Source of the DNA: Sediminibacterium ginsengisoli
GTDB lineage: Bacteria; Bacteroidota; Bacteroidia; Chitinophagales; Chitinophagaceae
Length of the DNA stretch: 64,000 nt
Assembly (NCBI RefSeq): GCF_900167075.1
Contig: NZ_FUWH01000011.1
Span: forward strand, 91,833-155,832
Reading direction: 5' to 3'
Below, piece by piece: positions 18,284-29,500 of the stretch. The position numbers and the translations under genes were made by a program. Position 1 is the first letter of the stretch. Every line of letters starts with the position of its first letter. A model generated the notes under the pieces. It was not told the DNA's origin. It saw only the letters and a program-made list of their open reading frames with translations, and searched no databases.

Positions 18284-18874
18284 ATGAAAAAGATAGCATT
18301 TATTCTGCTGGCCGGCGGCTTGGTAATGCAGGCCTGTAATAACGGTGATAAAAACAAAGACAGTGTAGACAGTGCCAACCAGGCAAACAAAGAAGCGGCC
18401 GCACCCGGCTCCGACACCACTACAGCGCCGGTAATGACCGTAGATAAGGAAAGCGCAGACTTTGCAGTGAAAGCCGCAAATGGCGGTATGATGGAAGTAG
18501 ATCTCGGCCGCTGGGCAGAATCTCACGCTTCCGCACAGAGCGTGAAAGATTTCGGTTCCATGATGGCATCAGATCACAGCAAAGCCAACGAAGAACTTAA
18601 AACCCTGGCCGCATCCAAAAACATTACGTTACCTGCGGCTGTAAGCGACGACACCAAAAAGCACATGGACGATATGATGGCCAAAAAAGGTGCTGACTTC
18701 GACAAAGCCTATGTAAACATGATGGTAGACGACCACAAGGAAGATATCTCTCTTTTCGAGAAAGCAGCCGCTAACCTCGCCGACCCTGACCTGAAAGCCT
18801 GGGCCGCGAAAACACTCCCTACGCTGCGGAAGCACTATGATGCGATCAAAGCCATTAAAGATAAAATGAAGTAA
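18284..18874 (+). CDS. DUF4142 lipoprotein
   Basis: A 196-residue predicted lipoprotein. I start it at ATG 18284 (MKKIAFILLAGGLVMQAC), not at an in-frame ATG 11 codons upstream, because this gives a proper lipoprotein signal with Cys18. A polar, low-complexity linker follows. The mature part (about 55-196) is a helical DUF4142 domain: DFAVKAANGGMMEVDLGRWA ... FGSMMASDHSKANEEL ... YVNMMVDDHKEDISLFEKAA. The repeated DH pattern recalls ferritin-like four-helix bundles. The function of the family is not established. It stands alone between two terminators. Confidence 0.87.
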   Translation: MKKIAFILLAGGLVMQACNNGDKNKDSVDSANQANKEAAAPGSDTTTAPVMTVDKESADFAVKAANGGMMEVDLGRWAESHASAQSVKDFGSMMASDHSKANEELKTLAASKNITLPAAVSDDTKKHMDDMMAKKGADFDKAYVNMMVDDHKEDISLFEKAAANLADPDLKAWAAKTLPTLRKHYDAIKAIKDKMK

Positions 18875-18875
18875 A

Positions 18876-18907
18876 AGAAAGGAACAGGCTAAAACCTGTT
18901 CCTTTCT
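18876..18907. terminator. Bidirectional terminator between the DUF4142 and OYE genes
   Basis: A perfect 13-bp stem, AGAAAGGAACAGG (18876-18888) with CCTGTTCCTTTCT (18895-18907), and a 6-nt loop. It begins 1 bp after the DUF4142 stop and ends 3 bp before the OYE stop on the other strand. Confidence 0.85.
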
Positions 18908-18910
18908 TCT

Positions 18911-19981
18911 TTATTTCCTGGGCCTGGCCCGTTCGTATTGAGCCGGCCAGGCCATATCCGCACCCAGTTCGTGTGCTGCGTGTAACGGGAAATAAGGGTC
19001 GTGCAGCATTTCCCTGGCCAGCAGTATTACATCTGCTTTATCCTGCCGGAGTATGTATTCGCACTGGCGGGCGGTGGTGATCAGGCCCACGGCTCCTGTA
19101 GCTATCTCTGCTTCTTTGCGTATTTTTTCAGCAAAGGGAACCTGATAACCGGGTTCCGCCTTGATCTGCTGGTGGGCAACGCCTCCACCGGAGGAACAAT
19201 CCACCAGGTCAACACCATTTGCTTTCATCAGCAGGGCCAGCTGAACAGATTGTTCGGGATCCCAGCCGCCTTCCGCCCAATCGCTCGCGGAAATGCGGAC
19301 CCAGAGTGGCATCCCCGAAGGGATTACAGCCCTTACAGCACCGATGATCTCCATCAGGAACCGGATACGGTTTGTAAAATCACCGCCATACTGATCGGTA
19401 CGGGTATTACAAAGCGGAGACAGGAACTGGTGAATGAGGTACCCGTGCGCGGCATGGATCTCAATGAAATCATAACCTGCTTCCACGGCACGAACCGCAC
19501 TTTTAGCAAAATAGTTAATATACGTTTTAACCAGTTCTGTATCAATCGCGTGTGGTGGTTTTTCGGCGTTGGTAAACGGAATTGCCGAAGGAGCAACGGT
19601 TTGCCAGCCGCCCTGTTCTTCCGCAAGCTGGAGATTTCCTTTCCAGGGTGCGCTGTGACTGGCTTTCCGCCCGGCATGGGCCAGCTGGACGCCTGCAAGT
19701 GCGCCATGTTGTTTAATGAATGTGGTGATTTCCTGCAGTTTTTCAATATGAAGATCAGTCCAGAGACCAAGGTCTTCAGGGGATATTCTCCCTTCGGGTG
19801 AAACAGCGGTCGCTTCCTGTATAATGGCACCTGCACCGCCGACAGCGCGGCTGCCGAGGTGTACTAAATGCCAGTTATTGGCAAATCCGTCCACGGCGCT
19901 GTACTGGCACATCGGCGAAACAACGATACGGTTGCGCAATACGCTGTTCCGGGTCTGAAAAGGGGAAAACAGTTTACTCAT
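18911..19981 (-). CDS. Old Yellow Enzyme family NADH:flavin oxidoreductase (YqjM-like)
   Basis: A 356-residue FMN-dependent ene-reductase. I start at the ATG at 19979-19981 (MSKLFSPFQT). A longer frame adds 11 non-conserved residues. Visible motifs are VVSPMCQYSAVDG with the Cys typical of the YqjM class, GAGAIIQEATAV, VQLAHAGRKAS, the active-site IEIHAAHGYLIHQFLSP, NRIRFLMEI and the C-terminal flavin-binding segment ADVILLAREMLHDPYFPLHA. Known enzymes reduce activated C=C bonds with NAD(P)H, and YqjM is stress-linked. The physiological substrate is not given by the sequence. It is transcribed toward the DUF4142 gene and has no operon partner. Confidence 0.93.
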   Translation of the reverse strand: MSKLFSPFQTRNSVLRNRIVVSPMCQYSAVDGFANNWHLVHLGSRAVGGAGAIIQEATAVSPEGRISPEDLGLWTDLHIEKLQEITTFIKQHGALAGVQLAHAGRKASHSAPWKGNLQLAEEQGGWQTVAPSAIPFTNAEKPPHAIDTELVKTYINYFAKSAVRAVEAGYDFIEIHAAHGYLIHQFLSPLCNTRTDQYGGDFTNRIRFLMEIIGAVRAVIPSGMPLWVRISASDWAEGGWDPEQSVQLALLMKANGVDLVDCSSGGGVAHQQIKAEPGYQVPFAEKIRKEAEIATGAVGLITTARQCEYILRQDKADVILLAREMLHDPYFPLHAAHELGADMAWPAQYERARPRK

Positions 19982-20096
19982 TCCGGTTCTTTTTCTAAAG
20001 ATACGACCGAACAAAACGAACAGGCGTTAATATATTCTGACCGCCGTAAATCTCAATAATGATGCAGATTTCATTCAGTAAAACCCAAAACTCCCC

Positions 20097-20104
20097 TATC
20101 TTCG
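20097..20104 (+). promoter_or_regulatory. Putative -7 box of the second adhesin operon
   Basis: TATCTTCG, one mismatch from TAnnTTTG. No -33 TTG is found 21 bp upstream. It is about 400 nt before the adhesin ATG. Confidence 0.3.
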
Positions 20105-20305
20105 CATGGCTTTGCTTTTCAGGCTGTTCGCAGAAACAGTCTATTACTGCTACCTTGTTACCTTGAACGGATATAACCGATAGAATAATTACAACCTCAA
20201 GCTGAGATTACATGAGTCGTTCCTGAAAGGGAAATGACGATATCGTGCTTATCCGTGCTTTATGGCCGGTGAATTATAAAAAACACAAAACAAGAACCGA
20301 CTGTG

Positions 20306-20473
20306 ATGAAAGGTATTTTGACTATTGATCAGTTCTCCCTGCAAAAAAAGCTGCCATCCCAGGCTGCCTTACTGCGCAAATATGCGTCTTCGGTCCAAAC
20401 GGTGCTGTATTTTTTTCTATTAAAAGACAGCATAACCCTATCTTTTTTAAGAAAATACGCCTGTTTTAACTAA
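20306..20473 (+). CDS. Possible 55-residue leader ORF (doubtful)
   Basis: The open frame runs from ATG 20306 to TAA 20471-20473 and ends 31 bp before the adhesin start. It would encode a basic peptide starting MKGILTIDQF with a hydrophobic middle (TVLYFFLLKDSI). Nothing in it is recognised, and a 55-codon ORF can occur by chance. It is listed because it is the only plausible coding content of a very long leader. Confidence 0.2.
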   Translation: MKGILTIDQFSLQKKLPSQAALLRKYASSVQTVLYFFLLKDSITLSFLRKYACFN

Positions 20474-20504
20474 TTTTCGTTCTCCAAATCCTATTATCCT
20501 GTTT

Positions 20505-23500
20505 ATGCAGAAAGCCGACCTGTGCCGACATCCGCGACGCCGATCATTTCTCCCTGGCAAAGCTGTTTCATTTATATTATTGTTCCTTGTAAGCATTACG
20601 GGGTTATCTGCCCAATACACAACAACCGCCTGCAGTGGCAGCAGCTTTTCATTTACATTACCGGCAGCGCCTCCGGCATTACAATATACCTGGACCGTTG
20701 CAAGCATTACACCTGCAGGAACCGTAAATGCCACTCCCCAGGCCGCTCCACAGAATGCCGTATCGCAGACACTTACCAATACAGGTAATGTCAGCAGTAC
20801 CGTACAGTATAATGTAGCAGCCACCGATGGTACCAATTTCACATTGGATGTAACGGTGTATCCCCGTCCTCAGTTAACGAACACCCCGGCTGCTGCTGTT
20901 TGCAGTGGTACACCGTTTAATTTTCTTACCGCATCGAGTGTTGGAGGAACAACAGTAACCTGGGACAGAGATCCATCCGTCGGCATATCGCCCGTGAATA
21001 ATTCGGGTAACGGTGATATCAGTGAAACAATGACCAATACCGGTAACCCGGCCAATGCGACCTACCGGGTTCATCTTACTGCAAATGGCTGTACTTACAC
21101 AAACAATATTACAGTAACCGTTAACCCCTTACCTGTTTTGAACAGTCCGCTGAATGCGCCTGATGTGTGCAGCGGTGTTACCTTTAATTATATACCTACT
21201 TCGCCGCAGTCGCCGGGTGTAACATTTGCATGGACCAGGGCTTCATTTGCCAATATCAGTAATGCGCCGGCAAGCGGGAATAACAATCCCGCAGAAGCAC
21301 TGATCAATACCAGCCTGGCAAGCGTACCTGTGAGTTACGTATATACGCTTACCAAAACTGCAACCGGTTGTAGTAATACAGCAACAGTAAATGTAAATGT
21401 ATTGCCTACACCCGTACTCAACAGCAGCACTACGGCGCAGATCTGCAGCGGTAATACGTTCTCTTATGTTCCTACAACCGCACTAGGGGGAAGTACTTTT
21501 ATCTGGGCAAGAGCTGCATCTGCCGGTGTCAGTCCCAACTCGAGCAACGGAGCAGGTGCGATCAATGAAGTGCTTACCAATACCACTACAGCGCCAACTA
21601 CCGCAACCTATGCATTTGTGGTGAGCAACGGCGGTTGTAACAGTACAGCCAATGTAGTGGTGACCATCAATCCGAATCCTGTTTTAAGCAGTTCTATTAA
21701 TCCTGCCAATGTCTGCAGCGGAACACCGTTTACGTATACACCAACATCAGTACAATCGCCGGATGTGACGTTTACATGGACGAGGAATGCGGTACTTGGA
21801 ATTGATAATCTTGCAGCAATCAATCAGAATGGCGGTATCAATGAGGTGCTTACCAATTCAACCACCGCTCCTATCGATGTTACGTATGGTTATGTGTTGA
21901 ATAACATCGTTACCAATTGTACATCTATACAGAATCTTACTGTAACAGTTAACCCGATACCTGTTATTCCTTCACCTGTAACTGAAAATATCTGCAACAA
22001 CAGTGGTTTCCTTGTGCTGCCAACTGCGGCACCGCAGGGAACAACATTTACCTGGTCGTTACCTACGATACCGGTAACAGGTTCCATCACCGGGCCGATC
22101 GCAGCTCAGCCGGTTCAGCAACCTTATATCAGCGGCGGGCCATTCACCAATACGTTGCCTGTATCTTCAGTGATTACCTATACCGTTACACCATACCTGA
22201 ACGGCTGCCAGGGGAGTGATTTTACATTGAATGTGAATGTAGGCACCGTTGACCCTAATGCGATAAATCTTGTTCTTACCAATGAATTGCCGGTGTGCAG
22301 TGGCTCTGCGTTTTATACAGAACTTTCAAGTTCTGCTCCGATGCCTCAGGTGTTTACATGGGAAAGAGTTTATACAGCTGGCATAACCAATGCCGCTACT
22401 CCGGTTAATACAAGTAATGTTATTAACGAGGTACTCTACAACTCCACCACTAACCCGGTATCTGCACGTTATATTATAAGGGTAACTTCAGGTAGTCCGG
22501 GCTGTACAATAGCCTTTACAAAAAATATAGTGGTAAATCCTGCCATACAGATCACAAGCACGCTTAATCCAACACCTGTTTGCAGCAATACAACATTCAC
22601 TTATCCACTGGCTACGAATATTCCTTATGTGGAGGCACCGTGGGCCAGGCCTGCAATGGTAAATATCAACGGTAATGCGGCCGGAATCGGGGATGTGGCA
22701 ATAAGCCCATTAAGTGAAGTCCTTGTAAATTCATCCACTGCGCCAATAACTGTTACTTACAATATCAGTGTAAAGACTGCCGCAGGATGCCAAAGTTCGG
22801 CACCTGTATCTCTGGTTGTTAATCCGGCACCGGTCTTAAACAATACAGCCTCTGCGCCTGCTGCTCTCTGCAGCGGAAGCAGCTTTTCTTATATGCCGAC
22901 CTCTTCTACAGCTAATACGTTCTTTACCTGGAGCAGAGCTTCAGTTGCGGCTATCCTAAACCCACCAAGCAGCGGTGCCAATAACCCTAATGAACTTCTG
23001 GTAAATACTACATTGAACCCGGCGACAGTCAGTTATGAGTTCACACTGATCGCGAATGGCTGTCAGAATATACAAACTGTCAATACGGTGGTAAACCCCA
23101 TCCCTGTGGTTACCGGTCAGACAGCTGTTATATGTGCCAATACGGCTTTCACTGTTACACCGGGAAGTGTACCTGCAGGCACGCAATACACATGGGGAAT
23201 GCCAACCAGTTCTCCGGGCGCAGCTGTAACCGGATTTTCAGCCAGTGCTTCTCCGCAGAGTAATATTTCGCAGATATTAAATAATACAACGCTCGACCCT
23301 GCAAGAGCTTATTATTCGGTAACACCAACAGCCAACAGTTGTTCGGGTCTTCCTTTTACTGTGGAAGTGACCGTGAATCCAAGGCCTAATGTTGCTCCAA
23401 TCAATACGGCTTTGTGCAGCGGCACGCCGCTGGTTTATGCTCCATCTCCTGTTCAGACAGGAACTACTTATTCATGGTCGGCACCAACACTCGGACCGGG

Positions 23501-26500
23501 CCTGACGGCAGGGCTTTCCAAATCTGCGCAGACCAATATCAATGACCTGCTTACCAATAGCAGTACTTCGAGTGCATCGGCAGTTTATACGGTAACACCT
23601 GTAGCCAACAGTTGTACGGGCAATATTTTTACAGTAACCGTACAGGTGAATCCTTTACCAGTGGTTGGCAATCTTACAACCGCACATTGCAGCGGAACAA
23701 GCTTTACACCCACTTTACCCGCAGTACCAGCGGGAACGAGTTATACCTGGCCGTTACCGGTATCTGTTCCTGGCGGAACGATCGTTGGAGCAACAGGACA
23801 GTTCGGGGCTGTTACCACTATTTCGCAACAACTGACAAGCAATACTACGGATCCGGTACAGACAACTTATACCATCTCTCCCGTATCAGGAACCTGTGCG
23901 GGCAATCCGTTTACGTTAACTGTAACCACCAATCCAAAAACAGAACTGAGCAGCAGTCTGACCGCAACGGTTTGCAGCAACACCGTGTTCAATTATACCG
24001 GCAGCAGCAATACACCTTCCACCAACAGTTATACGTGGACGAGGTCTGCCGTTTCCGGTATCTCCAACGCGATCGGTTCCGCAAATTCGAATGTAATCAG
24101 CGAAACGCTGATGAATACCACAGCCAATCCGATCAATGTAACTTATGTGTATTCGCTGAATACGACCGGTAACTGCCCTAATACACAGAATGTGGTTGTC
24201 ACGGTTAATCCGCAGCCTAAGCTGAACAGTTTGTTGTCGCCGGCTGTCTGCAGCGGAACTACGTTCAACTATACGGCAACCACATTAACAACGGGTACTT
24301 CAATCACATGGGCGAGAAACCTGGTGGCAGGTATCACCAACGGCGCATCTACCGGTGGCAATGCCATATCGGAACTACTGGTGAGCAGTGAACTCACGGC
24401 GGTAACCGTACCATATAATTTTACGCTTTCTGCGAACGGCTGTACCAATAATGAGATCGTTTCCCTTATAGTGAATCCGTTACCTTCCGTAGGTGCATTA
24501 ACAACAGCAGCCTGTACAAATACAAGCTTCAGCATTACTCCTGCCAATGTACCAACCAACACGGTTTATACCTGGGGACTTCCAACCAGTAACCCGGTAT
24601 CTGTTGTAACGGGCGGGACAACCGGTACAGATGTAGCCGGCACGATCAGCGGAACATTGCAGAACGCAACACTGACGGATGCAACAGCCACTTACAGCAT
24701 CATACCCAAATCAGGCACCTGTGCGGGCAATCCTTTCAGTCTTGCGGTAACCGTAAAACCTGTTGCAGTTGTAACATCGCCTGTTCCGTTAAGCGCGGTC
24801 TGCAGCGGAGATGTTATCAGCTATACCCCAGCCGGTGTTCCTGCGGGAACAAGGTACAGCTGGGGGAATCCTTCTTTCCCTTCCGGGCAAACACTTACAG
24901 GCTTCCAGGCGCAATCGCTCGTGACCAGCTTCAGCCAGACATTAAGCAGCAGCAACAATATTCAGAATAATGCAACCTACACTGTTACGCCTAATTCCAA
25001 CGGATGTGCGGGTGATCCGTTTACAGTAGTTGTTCCGGTGAACCCAAGACCGGTTGTAAGCAATACAGTAAGCACGATCTGCTCCGGCAATACATTTACT
25101 GCAGCCATCGGCACGGTACCAGCGGGAACAACCTATAACTGGGGGATTCCTTCAGATATACCAGTGAGCAGCATTACCGGCGGGTCTGCATCGCCGGCAG
25201 GTGCCACCAGTATTTCGCAGCAGCTCTTTAACAACACCTATGCTGCAGCACAGCTCGTTTATACCGTGACCCCAGTAACAGGTGCCTGCTCCGGCGGACA
25301 GTTTACGGTAACAGTGAATGTAAATCCAGCCACACAACTGAGCAGTGCTGTTACCGCGGCAACCTGCAGCAACAACCTGTTCAATTATACCCCAGCCAGC
25401 AACACATCGGGAACATCCTATACCTGGACAAGGGCTTTTGTTTCGGGTATTACCAATGCAGCCGGCGCCGGATCCAACGGAATCAGTGAAACGCTGATCA
25501 ACAGCACTTCTGCGCCGATCGCCGTTCAATATACTTATATACTCAATACAGGAGCGAACTGCGGCAGAACGGAAACGGTAACAGTAACTGTAAACCCGAC
25601 TCCGAAATTATCGAGCCTGACCACACCTGCGGCTATCTGCAGCGGCAATACGTTTAATTATACGCCGGCTTCAGCAACTGCCGGGGCAACATTCCAGTGG
25701 GCGAGAAACCCGATCGTAGGCATCAGTAATCCGGCCCAGACCGGCACAGGAAATCCTGCGGAGATACTGGTGAACATTTCAAACAATATCATTCCTGTTA
25801 ATTACAGTTACCAGGTTTCTGCCAATGGCTGCAGCAATACAGAACTTGTTACCGTGAATGTAAATCCGCTGCCTTCTGTGGCTAACGGTACACTTGCGAT
25901 CTGCAGTAATACTGCATTTACGTATGCTCCGGGAAGCGTACCGTTAAACACTACTTACAGCTGGACCGTTCCTGCAAGCAATCCTGCCGGTATCGTTACA
26001 GGTTCGGCAGGCGGAGGAGCGCAGGTATCGCAGACACTTGCCAATACCAGCAATTCTCCTGCTACTGCTACGTATACGGTGATTCCGGAAGCAAACGGAT
26101 GTGCGGGTCAGGCGTTCACACTCGCTGTAACAGTAAACCCGATCCCTTCGGCCAACGATGCGATCCTGCCACCGGTATGCAGTGGCACACCGGTGAACTA
26201 TACACCTGCAGGCATTGTTGCAGGTACTACTTACGCATGGGGCAATCCGCTGATCAATCCTGCCGGAACCCTGACAGGCGGCATTGCACAATCGGGCGTA
26301 AGCACATTTTCACAAACCTTAACCGGTAATAATACGAGTATCAATACGGCGGTCTATACCGTTGTTCCAACCGCGAACAACTGTTCGGGTACAGCTTTCA
26401 AGATCACTGTTCCTGTAAAACCAGTACCTATCGTATCGGCACAGGTAGCTACGATCTGTTCCAACAATACATTCAGCATCGTACCTGCGGGTGTTCCTGC

Positions 26501-29500
26501 CAATACAACTTACAGCTGGGCCACACCTGCAAGTTTCCCCTTCGGTGCCATTACCAACGGAACCGCATCTGCACCGGGTGCACAGCTGATCTCACAGCAG
26601 CTCATCAACAGTACCTATAATGCTGCAAGAGCAGAATATACAGTTACACCACAGGCAGATGGTTGCGCCGGTACGCCGTTCAATATTACGGTGAACGTAA
26701 ACCCAGGCACACAACTGAATCTCAGCGTAACGCCACCGGCAATCTGCAGCAAAACCGTCTTCAGCTATGCTGCTGCAAGTAATACAGCAGGTACCAGCTT
26801 CAACTGGACAAGAGCCCAGGTAAACGGCATCAGCAATGCGCCTTCTGCGGGAACAAACAGTCCGGATGAAACACTGATCAATATTACCAACCAGCCGATC
26901 GCTGTTACCTATGTTTATTCATTACGAACGGCCAGCAATTGCACCAATACACAGACTGTTACCGTAATGGTGAACCCTACCCCCGAGCTGGTAAGTGCGA
27001 CCGTTGCTCCTGCCGTTTGCAGCGGAACAACGTTCTCTTATACACCTTTATCGAATGTGAGCGGAACCAGCTTTACCTGGACAAGAGGCTTCACTACTTT
27101 CATCAGTAATAATCCATCCAGCGGCATGGGCGATCCTGCCGAGCAATTGTTCAATACAACAACGGGGACGGTTTCGGTTAATTACCAGTACACTCTTACC
27201 GCCAACAACTGTTCCAATGTACAAACCGTAACAGTGCCGGTGAGTCCTACCCCAACTGTAACCAACCGCAACGTAACAACCTGCAGTAATACGCCATTCA
27301 GCATTACGCCGGGCAACGTGCCGGGTAATACGCAGTATACCTGGAACATGCCGGTATACAATCCGGGCGGATCACTGAGCGGAGGTTTTGCGCAAAACAG
27401 CGGGCAGCAGTCTATCGGTCAGACGCTGGTGAACCAGACCCTTAATCCTGCACAGGCCCGTTATACGGTTGTCCCTTCTGCGGGAGCCTGTACCGGTGCT
27501 GCGTTTACCGTAGATGTACTGGTGAACCCGGTAGCTACCGTATCGCCGCAGGTATTGCCGGCAGCATGCAGCGGCAGCACGTTTACTTATGCACCGGCTA
27601 ATGTTCCGGCGGGCACAACCTATACCTGGAGCTATCCGCAGATCATGCCTGTGAACAGTCTTACCGGTGCAACAGCCGAATCGGTGAACCAGTCGCTGAT
27701 CAGCCAGACTCTGAGCAGCAGTAATAATATTACCAATACGGCGGTGTACACCGTTGTTCCTTCATCGTTCGGATGTGCCGGCAACAGTTTCACACTTGCA
27801 GTTACCGTTAACCCTGCACCGGTTATTGCCAATATCAGGGATACCATTTGTACAGGTTCTTCTTTTGCCATAGCGCCGTCGCCAGTACCGGCCAATACAA
27901 CGTATACATGGGGCACTCCGGTTCATTTTCCTTTCGGGTCCATTATCGGGGCCAATGCACAGGGCGCGCCGGTTACCAATATTTCGCAGACGCTGATCAA
28001 TACCACAACCGCATCTGCACAGGCCATTTATACGGTTACACCGGTTGCAGGAACCTGTGCGGGTAATCCGTTCACCATTTCAGTTACCGTAGGCGCTAAC
28101 CTTCCTGCTATCGCCAACCAGGCTGTAACGATCTGCAGCGGATCAACCTTTAATGCAACGCCGGTTAACGCACCACCCGGAACCACTTTCAGCTGGAATG
28201 CGCCTAGTCCGGCGCCTGCCGGTTCGGCCACGGGTATGAGTGCCGCCATATTACAAACCGCCGTTTCGCAGACACTCAATAACCTGACTGCCAACAACAG
28301 TATTGTAGCTTATACCGTTCAGGCCAGGAATACAGGCTGTGTCAGCAACAGCTTTACAGCAACCGTAACGGTATTGCCTGTTCCGAAAGTTACAGTTACG
28401 GGTAATGCAGTGATCTGCCGTTATCCTACCGATACCGTTTCGCTCCAGTTTGTTGGTCAGGGGCCTTACAGCTTTACTTATATCGACAATAATGTGCCGC
28501 ATACCATCTCGGGTATTACAACGTCCCCTTACCGGCTGGTAATCCCTGCGGGTGCTGTTGGCCAGCGAACCATCGCATTTACAGATGCCACGCATTACGC
28601 ATGCAGCAATACCAAAGACACCAGTTATTTCACGCAGGTGATCAATCCATTGCCTGTGGGTACCATCAACTCACTGCACGGAACTTATATCTGTAACAAT
28701 ATCGCAGACACCCTGTTCATCACTTCGCCGGACAGTCTCGGCTACCAGTGGCGGAGGAACGGAACTGCATTGGCAGGCGCTACGGATGATACACTGGTAA
28801 CAGCAGATGCCGGAAGATACAATGCGCTGCTCACCAACCGCTATGGATGTATGGATACCGTAGCTGTTCCGATGACACTGATCAAAGTATCGCAACCTAT
28901 CCTGAAATTATCTTACGATACTTATTGTATCAACACACAAATGAATTTCAGAAACCTGACCGATACGAATACAACCGGAACGATCACCTGGACCTGGAAT
29001 TTCGGTGATGGTAATGTGCGTAACGGTTATAACAGCTTCAATACCTATACAACAGGAGGAGACCATCATATCAGGTTAACGGCGCTGCAGCAGTTCTGTC
29101 CTGCAACACCTACCTCTATGGACACAACTGTAAATATCCAGTTCCCGATACCAGGCCTCACCATGCAATCGGTAAGCGCTTACAAAGGGATACCAACACC
29201 TGTTGCGGTAAGGAGCATTCCTGATTACCGCTACCGCTGGACGCCATCGTGGGGAATTCATCAGCCAGACAGTGCCAGTACCACATTCAATTACCAGCAG
29301 ACGCAGCAGTATGTGATCAACCTGATCTCTCCTGCGGGCTGTATTACAAGGGATTCATTACTGGTGCGGGTATTCGATAACCCGATGATCGATATCCTGG
29401 TACCGAAATCCTTTACACCTAATGGTGATGGTGTTAATGACATACTCTATCCTTATGTGGCCGGGATCCGTGAGTTCCATTACTTCAAGGTCTACAACAG

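Larger units (their letters stand above)
19982..20504. other. Long intergenic region upstream of the second adhesin
   Basis: This 523-bp gap separates the divergent OYE gene and the 3052-residue adhesin. A TATCTTCG box at 20097-20104 is the best promoter candidate and would give a leader of about 400 nt. A 55-codon ORF at 20306-20473 lies in that leader. I looked for known riboswitch cores (TPP, cobalamin, SAM) and recognised none. The leader is too long to be a simple ribosome-entry region. Confidence 0.5.

Noticed and set aside
20106..20183. 25-codon ORF (MALLFRLF...) right after the 20097 promoter box
   Set aside because: The ATG is only 2 nt past the last G of the box, too close to be transcribed by the rnpB ruler, and nothing else supports it.
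20150..20240. TPP-riboswitch-like CTGAGATTACATGAG
   Set aside because: Only the CTGAGA fragment matches. The rest of the conserved core (ACCCTTTGAACCTGAT region) is missing.
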